Positions 59,023 to 64,000 of a DNA stretch of 64,000 nucleotides are shown here, piece by piece (the first letter of the stretch is position 1; every line of letters starts with the position of its first letter). The notes beneath the pieces are model-generated. The model worked only from the letters and a program-made list of their open reading frames with translations, ran no database searches and was not told the DNA's origin. The stretch comes from Streptomyces sp. NBC_01481 (lineage in GTDB: Bacteria > Actinomycetota > Actinomycetes > Streptomycetales > Streptomycetaceae): contig NZ_JAPEPT010000003.1 in NCBI RefSeq assembly GCF_026339995.1, positions 806,001-870,000 of the forward strand, in the 5' to 3' direction. A program made the translations under genes and the position numbers.

Positions 59023-60438
59023 ATGACGATCGAGGACAGCAGGATTGAGGACAGCAGGTACGAGGCGGTGAGCAGCCGGGACGCCCGGTTCGACGGGATG
59101 TTCTTCTTCGCCGTGGCCACCACCGGGATCTACTGCCGCCCCAGCTGTCCCGCGATCACGCCCAAGCGCCAGAACGTGTCCTTCTACCGGACGGCCGCCG
59201 CCGCCCAGGGCGCGGGATTCCGGGCCTGCCGCCGCTGTCGCCCCGACGCGGTGCCGGGCTCCGCCGAGTGGAACGCCCGCGCCGATGTCGTCGGCCGGGC
59301 CATGCGGCTGATCGGCGACGGCATCGTGGACCGCGAGGGCGTCGCGGGCCTCGCCGACCGGCTGGGCTACAGCGCCCGCCAGGTCCAGCGGCAGCTGAAC
59401 GCCGAGCTCGGCGCCGGCCCCATCGCCCTCGCCCGCGCCCAGCGCGGACACACCGCACGCGTACTGCTGCAGACGACCACCCTGCAGGCGGCGGAGATCG
59501 CTTTCGCCTCGGGTTTCGCGAGCGTGCGGCAGTTCAACGACACCATCCGCGAGATCTACGCGGCCACCCCCAGCGAACTGCGCTCGGCCCGGCCAGGGCG
59601 CGGCTCGCGCTTCGGCCCGGTCGCCCCGGCCAACGGCGCCTCCGGGGTGCCACTGCGGCTTGCCTACCGCGGCCCGTACGCCTCGGCGGAGGTCTTCGAC
59701 CACCTCACCGCGCGTGCCGTCACCGGCATCGAGGAGATCGTCGGCGAGCGCGGTTCCCGGACCTACAGGCGCACTCTGCGGCTGCCCGGCGGATCCGGCG
59801 TGGCCGAGGTCGCCGAACAGCCGGGCGCGGGGGGCTGGTTGGAGTGCCGACTGCACCTCACGGACCTGCGGGACCTGACGACCGCCATCCAGCGGATGCG
59901 CCGCCTGTTCGACCTCGACGCCGACCCCTGCGCTGTCGCCGAACGCATCGGCGCAGACCCGGCTCTGGCTCCCCTGGTCGCGGCCCGCCCCGGTCTGCGC
60001 GCGCCGGGCACGGCCGATCCCCACGAGCTCGCGGTACGGGCCGTGCTGGGCCGGCGGGCGCTCTGCGACGAGATCGTCGCGGCGTACGGGCAGAAGCTGC
60101 CCGAGCCGAGCGGCGGGCTGACACATCTCTTCCCGCGCGCCGAGGACTTGGCGGCTGCGGAGCCCCGCGCGCTGCGCACCCTGGCGACCGCGCTCGCAGA
60201 CGGCTCGCTGATCCTCGACCCGGGGGCTGACCGGGACGAGGCAGAACAGCAGCTGCTCACGCTGCCGGGCATCGACCGCCGGACGGCGGGCTACATCCGG
60301 ATGCGGGCGCTCGGCGACCCCGACGTCCTGCTGCCGGACGACGTGACGGTGCGAGCGCAGACGGGGGATGGGGAGAGGTGGCGGCCGTGGAGGTCGTACG
60401 CGATGCACCATCTGTGGGCCAGGGCGTCCGGAAGCTGA
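59023..60438 (+). CDS. Ada-AlkA fusion: methyl-responsive regulator and 3-methyladenine glycosylase
   Basis: 471 aa. Ada zinc-binding domain with Cys 38, 42, 69 and 72 (YCRPSCPAITP, ACRRCRP); AraC-type HTH (ADRLGYSARQVQRQLNAELG); AlkA N-domain and HhH-GPD glycosylase (DPHELAVRAVLGRRALCDEI, TLPGIDRRTAGYIRMRALGD). The catalytic Asp is probably in LPDDVTVR; the stretch after it to WRPWRSYAMHHLW seems shorter than usual. It senses and repairs alkylated DNA. The N-terminus has a tandem IEDSR IEDSR duplication; a later start is possible. Confidence 0.9.
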   Translation: MTIEDSRIEDSRYEAVSSRDARFDGMFFFAVATTGIYCRPSCPAITPKRQNVSFYRTAAAAQGAGFRACRRCRPDAVPGSAEWNARADVVGRAMRLIGDGIVDREGVAGLADRLGYSARQVQRQLNAELGAGPIALARAQRGHTARVLLQTTTLQAAEIAFASGFASVRQFNDTIREIYAATPSELRSARPGRGSRFGPVAPANGASGVPLRLAYRGPYASAEVFDHLTARAVTGIEEIVGERGSRTYRRTLRLPGGSGVAEVAEQPGAGGWLECRLHLTDLRDLTTAIQRMRRLFDLDADPCAVAERIGADPALAPLVAARPGLRAPGTADPHELAVRAVLGRRALCDEIVAAYGQKLPEPSGGLTHLFPRAEDLAAAEPRALRTLATALADGSLILDPGADRDEAEQQLLTLPGIDRRTAGYIRMRALGDPDVLLPDDVTVRAQTGDGERWRPWRSYAMHHLWARASGS

Positions 60439-60459
60439 TCCACCGGCCGACGGTGTGGG

Positions 60460-61287
60460 TCACCGGGGAACGAAGGCGACTCGGAACAACTTGGGCCACC
60501 ACTTGCCGGTGAGCAGGAACTGGCGGGTCCCGGGAACGGCCGCGATGCCGTTCAGGACGTCCGCTCGGGCAGCCTCCTGTGGCGTGAGCAGCCCCGCGGC
60601 GTCGATTTCCCCGGTGACCGTGCCGGTTTTCCCGTCGATGCGCATGATCCGGTCCGATCGCCAGACGTTGGCGTACACGAGGTCACCGACGCATTCGAGC
60701 TCATTCAGCCGGCTCACGGGGCGCCCACCGGCGGTGACGGCAACCTCCCCTGTTTTCAGGAGTGTCCGGGGGTCCCGGAAGGAGAGCCGGGAGGAGCCGT
60801 TGCTCGTCACCAGCCGGTCGCGATGCCGCTGGTGGCACAGGCCCCAGCCCTCGTCCCCGTACGGGACCCGGCGCAGCTCGGCCAGCGTTCGCGCGTCCCG
60901 TTCGAGGGCCAGGCCGTTCCGCCAGGTGAGCTGCCACAGAGTGGGTCCTATGACGGTGATCCCCTCGCCGAACAACGGCCGGGCCAACTCGGCGCGGACT
61001 GCCGGAAATCCGTCGAGCGGGCCCGCCCGGACCGAGGACTGTCCGACCACGCCCGTGCTCTCGTACAGCGTGCCGTCTTCGGTCATCTCCAGGCCCTGGG
61101 TGAAGGCCTTCGGGTCATGGGGCAGGGTTCCGACGACCTCGGCCCGCAATTGCTCGATCCCTGTCGCGGCCCGCACCGCTGGGCCGCGGCCGGTCTCCCC
61201 GGCTCCGCCCCCCGTCCCACACGACGTGGCCAGCAGTCCACCGACCAGGGCCACGACCACGACGGGGACCGTCAGTGCAGCACGCAT
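60460..61287 (-). CDS. Glutaminyl-peptide cyclotransferase-like lipoprotein
   Basis: 275 aa; ATG 61287. Signal peptide with a lipobox-like ATSC at about residue 23. The rest is a beta-propeller (LPHDPKAFTQGLEMTEDGTL, LWQLTWRNGLALERDARTLA, LNELECVGDLVYANVWRSD), matching Glutamine_cyclotransf, the plant-type glutaminyl cyclase. It would form N-terminal pyroglutamate on exported proteins. It lies 19 bp from the Wzc-type kinase gene on the same strand, downstream of it. Confidence 0.87.
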   Translation of the reverse strand: MRAALTVPVVVVALVGGLLATSCGTGGGAGETGRGPAVRAATGIEQLRAEVVGTLPHDPKAFTQGLEMTEDGTLYESTGVVGQSSVRAGPLDGFPAVRAELARPLFGEGITVIGPTLWQLTWRNGLALERDARTLAELRRVPYGDEGWGLCHQRHRDRLVTSNGSSRLSFRDPRTLLKTGEVAVTAGGRPVSRLNELECVGDLVYANVWRSDRIMRIDGKTGTVTGEIDAAGLLTPQEAARADVLNGIAAVPGTRQFLLTGKWWPKLFRVAFVPR

Positions 61288-61306
61288 GACCTCACGTTGC
61301 CCGGTT

Positions 61307-62794
61307 CTACGATCGTGTCTTGGACGGCACCCGCGCTCCGTGCTGCTTGTCGGCCGGCCGTCGGCCGGGGACCACTGCCGCCAAGCGCGACGACACGAGC
61401 GCGGTGAGCCGGGCTGTCGTGTCCTGCTTCGGCCGGTAGCTGTACGCATAGGCGTGTGCGTCGCCCTCTCCGCGTACCGGAGCCGCGTTCAACACGGCTC
61501 CCAGCACAGGGACGTTGACGCGTTCGAGAATGCGCAGGGCGTCGATGACCTGGCTCCGGCTCGTCCGCCCGGCGCGCGCCACGAGCAGGTAGCCGTCGAT
61601 GGCGGGTGCCATCGCTGTGGTGTCGGCGAAGGGGAGCACCGGGGCCGTGTCCACCACGACATGGTCGAACTGCTCGGCAAGAGTGCGCAGCAGGGAGGCG
61701 AAGTAGGTGCTGCCCAGGAGCTGAGTCGGGTTGGGAGGGATCCTCCCGCTGGCGAGCACCGAGAAGGTACCGGCCGACTGGAGTACCTCATGCAGTTCGG
61801 CCTGGCCCACCAGAGCGGTGGTGAGCCCGGCGTCCCTGACCAGGCCGAGGGCCGGAGCAATCGAAGGCCGGCGCAGGTCGCAGTCGATCAGGCATACCTT
61901 TGCCCCTTCTTCGGCCAGTGTGGCGGCCAGGTTGACCGACACGCTGCTCTTGCCCTCACGTGGCAGCGGGCTGGTGACGGCGATCACCTTCGGCCGCTGG
62001 TCCACCTCCGCGAACTGCAGGTTGACACGAAGCTTCCGGAAGCCCTCGGCACGCGGACTGTGCATGTCGTCGCGCAGGGAGACCGGTTGCCGTGCGGCTC
62101 GCGGGTCCTGAACGATGCTGGACAGTACGGCGGGCCCCCCGGCGGCTGCCAGGCATTCGGCGAGGGCTTTGGAGTCACGCATCGACGTGTCCACCGTCTC
62201 CAGCGCCACACCCAGCCCAAGCCCGAGCAGCAGGCCCACCGCCAGACCCAGGGCAACGTTGACCGCGGTGTTCGGGGACGAGGGCGCGGTCGGCACGTCG
62301 GCGGGGTGCGTCACGGTGAGCCGTACCGGGGAGGGGAGCTTGCTCGACTCGGGACGCTCCAGCTTCCTGATCACGTCGGCAAAGCGCCGAGCGACCGCGT
62401 TGCTGATCAGGGCGGCTTGTTCCGCACCGGTGTCGGTGACGGTCAGGCGGACCAGAACGGTGTTGAGCGGCGCTTCGGCCTCGACCCTGTCAGCCAGCTG
62501 GGCCGACGTCATCGTGAGCCCGAGGGATTTCACGACCGGTCCGGTCACCGCGGGGCTCTCCGCCACGTCGGCGTAGGACTGGACTCTGGCCTGGGCGAAC
62601 GAGTTGCCCTCGTTGAGCTGGGAGGTGTTGGTGTCGGCCTGGAGGGACACGAAGAGCGTGGTCGTCGCCCGGTATTCCGGAGTGACGAGGACACTCGCCA
62701 GGACGCCCGCCACCGTCCCCAGCACAGTCACGAGGGCGATGACGTGCCAACGACGGGAAAGGACACGTAGGTAGTCGCGCAGATCCAAGGCCAT
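61307..62794 (-). CDS. Wzc-type polysaccharide co-polymerase and tyrosine autokinase
   Basis: 495 aa. A Wzz domain with two membrane helices (VIALVTVLGTVAGVLASVLV near 18-37; NVALGLAVGLLLGLGLGVAL near 180-200) is fused to a BY-kinase (TSPLPREGKSSVSVNLAATL Walker A near 278, VCLIDCDLRRP Walker A', VVVDTAPVL Walker B). The C-terminal Tyr cluster is short (AYAYSYRPK). It controls chain length and export of exopolysaccharide. The adjacent nucleotide-sugar dehydrogenase supplies precursor. Confidence 0.93.
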   Translation of the reverse strand: MALDLRDYLRVLSRRWHVIALVTVLGTVAGVLASVLVTPEYRATTTLFVSLQADTNTSQLNEGNSFAQARVQSYADVAESPAVTGPVVKSLGLTMTSAQLADRVEAEAPLNTVLVRLTVTDTGAEQAALISNAVARRFADVIRKLERPESSKLPSPVRLTVTHPADVPTAPSSPNTAVNVALGLAVGLLLGLGLGVALETVDTSMRDSKALAECLAAAGGPAVLSSIVQDPRAARQPVSLRDDMHSPRAEGFRKLRVNLQFAEVDQRPKVIAVTSPLPREGKSSVSVNLAATLAEEGAKVCLIDCDLRRPSIAPALGLVRDAGLTTALVGQAELHEVLQSAGTFSVLASGRIPPNPTQLLGSTYFASLLRTLAEQFDHVVVDTAPVLPFADTTAMAPAIDGYLLVARAGRTSRSQVIDALRILERVNVPVLGAVLNAAPVRGEGDAHAYAYSYRPKQDTTARLTALVSSRLAAVVPGRRPADKQHGARVPSKTRS

Positions 62795-62908
62795 TCCCCA
62801 GTCGGAGGCAGTGAGTGAGCAGTCAGCCTAGGAGCAGGCTCAGGGATTTGGGGCGCATGGCATGTGCACTCGACCTTTCGTACCCCAATGGAGTGCACCG
62901 GCGTCCTT

Positions 62909-64000
62909 TCAGAGACGCTCAACTGTTTCCACGCGGCACCGATTGCAGGCGTCGAATACGTAGTCGGCGACACGCTCCACCATTGCGTAGTCGAAGGAGT
63001 CGTGGTCGGTGGCAATGACCACGGCGTCGGCAGCCGCGACTTGTTCCTCCGTGAGGTCGACGCACAGAATGTCGTCGGGCAGCTGACGAGGGTCGACATG
63101 CGGTTCCACGGCGAGGACGTGAGCGCCCATGTGCTGGAGTCCGAGAGCCACCGCGACCGAAGGGGACTCCCGGATGTCGCCGGTGTTCCTCTTGTAAGCG
63201 AGCCCGAGGACCAGAACCTGGCTGCCGTTGACCGGCTTACGCCGGGCGTTGAGCCCTCTGGCCACCCGCAGCACCACATGGTCGGGCATATGGCTGTTGA
63301 TGTCGTTGGCCAATGCCACGAAGCGGAAGTCGTGCCGCAGCCTCTGCTTGACCTGCCACGAGAGGTAGGACGGGTCAATGGGCAGGCAATGTCCGCCGAC
63401 GCCGGGCCCGGGCAGAAAGCGCATGTAGCCGAAGGGCTTGGTCGACGCGGCGTCGATCACTTCCCAGATGTCGATGCCGAGCGGTTTGCAGAACATCGCC
63501 AGCTCGTTGACGAGGGCGATGTTGACATGGCGGAACGTGTTCTCCAGGAGCTTGGTCAGCTCGGCCGTGCGGGGTGAGCTGACCGGGACGGTACGGTCCA
63601 CGATGTCTTCGTAGAAGAGCTCCACATGTCGCAGGGAGTCCTCGTCCATACCGGAGACGACCTTCGGGGTGTTCTCCAGCCGCCAGGTCGGGTTTCCCGG
63701 GTCGATTCTTTCCGGGCTGTATCCGAGGAAGAAGTCCTTGCCCGCCTGAAGCCCGCTGCCCGCCTCCAGGATCGGGCACACCACGTGCTCGGTCGTGCAG
63801 GGGTACGTGGTCGACTCCAGGATCACCGTGGCGTTCGGCCGAAGGTGCAGGGCGATTTCCCGCGCGGCGCTCTCCACGAAACTCAGGTCGGGGGCGCCCT
63901 CCTTCAGAGGCGTGGGCACCGTGATGACGCAGACATCGAAGTCCGCCGCGTCCGCGTAGTCGGTACTCAGGACATAGCGGCCCGAGTTGAGGGCAGCCAG
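62909..64000 (-). CDS. UDP-sugar (UDP-GlcNAc/ManNAc-type) dehydrogenase, partial
   Basis: The frame is open to the right edge, so the N-terminus (NAD-binding glycine loop) is missing. The central and C-terminal domains are clear: ESTTYPCTTEHVV, GYSPERIDPGNP, the catalytic Cys in GPGVGGHCLPIDPSYL, and LGLAYKRNTGDIRESPS. It oxidises the C6 hydroxyl of a UDP-hexose or UDP-N-acetylhexosamine to the acid, a building block for exopolysaccharide. Sequence alone favours the WecC/WbpA group over Ugd. Confidence 0.9.
   Translation of the reverse strand: MAALNSGRYVLSTDYADAADFDVCVITVPTPLKEGAPDLSFVESAAREIALHLRPNATVILESTTYPCTTEHVVCPILEAGSGLQAGKDFFLGYSPERIDPGNPTWRLENTPKVVSGMDEDSLRHVELFYEDIVDRTVPVSSPRTAELTKLLENTFRHVNIALVNELAMFCKPLGIDIWEVIDAASTKPFGYMRFLPGPGVGGHCLPIDPSYLSWQVKQRLRHDFRFVALANDINSHMPDHVVLRVARGLNARRKPVNGSQVLVLGLAYKRNTGDIRESPSVAVALGLQHMGAHVLAVEPHVDPRQLPDDILCVDLTEEQVAAADAVVIATDHDSFDYAMVERVADYVFDACNRCRVETVERL

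Noticed and set aside
58150..60411. Minus-strand frame of 753 codons
   Set aside because: Most is antisense to the Ada/AlkA gene; only the last 77 codons look like a real small gene and are annotated separately.

Overview
The window is high-GC actinobacterial chromosome, almost certainly Streptomyces. The evidence is strong G/C bias at third codon positions, frequent GTG starts, 4-nt stop/start overlaps, a complete hopanoid locus, a CvnABCD conservon, LutABC, DUF6380-, DUF6381- and DUF6126-like small proteins, a c-di-AMP (ydaO) riboswitch ahead of a LysM/M23 hydrolase, and rare TTA (bldA-type) codons concentrated in regulators. The hopanoid gene order matches what I remember of the S. coelicolor hopanoid cluster; I could not align it here.

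Layout. 0-2.2 kb: end of a glycosyltransferase and a two-gene polysaccharide ABC exporter. 2.5-15.4 kb: one co-directional hopanoid operon, hpnC-hpnD-micro-ORF-hpnE-polyprenyl synthase-shc-hpnG-type phosphorylase-hpnH-ispG-dxs-hpnO. It runs from MEP precursor supply to squalene, hopene and aminohopanoid, and is followed by a cupin regulator with twin palindromic operators and a 42-aa membrane protein. 16-23.5 kb: phosphatase, GH36 alpha-galactosidase, riboswitch-controlled peptidoglycan hydrolase, SGNH hydrolase, PfkB kinase, TetR regulator. 23.5-27 kb: a catabolic operon whose first and last genes (acyl-CoA dehydrogenase, acyl-CoA ligase) have lost their middles while the two central genes (TPP enzyme, Glu/Leu-type dehydrogenase) are intact. 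27-29.5 kb: AhpD-like protein, F420/flavin oxidoreductase, metallo-beta-lactamase-fold hydrolase. 29.8-33.6 kb: conservon cvnA-B-C-D plus a GAF protein, with TTA codons in cvnA and cvnC. 33.8-36 kb: TTA-containing acyl-CoA dehydrogenase, a 680-bp non-coding stretch, MmcQ/YjbR protein.

36.3-55 kb lies between two tRNA-Pro(GGG) genes that are identical over their mature part. It holds a compact type VII-secretion-like locus (two WXG100-like proteins, a 212-aa protein, a 511-aa membrane/proline-rich candidate substrate, an FHA-FtsK/EccC ATPase, a membrane protein), an ECF-like sigma factor, a LamG membrane protein, a DeoR regulator, a P450, cobF, lutABC, a DUF309 protein and an HxlR regulator. 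TTA codons occur in the sigma factor, DeoR and P450 genes. Four small non-coding elements with terminal inverted repeats (MITE-like) lie at 33.6, 36.5, 37.5 and 49.9 kb. They share a core but fall into different end types, and two sit exactly on the CTAG that supplies a neighbouring gene's stop codon.

55-64 kb: Rv2629/baeRF-type protein, several stress-type small proteins, a DJ-1/PfpI gene with a one-base frameshift, an Ada/AlkA repair fusion, a glutamine-cyclotransferase-like lipoprotein, and an exopolysaccharide pair (Wzc-type kinase, nucleotide-sugar dehydrogenase) running off the right edge.
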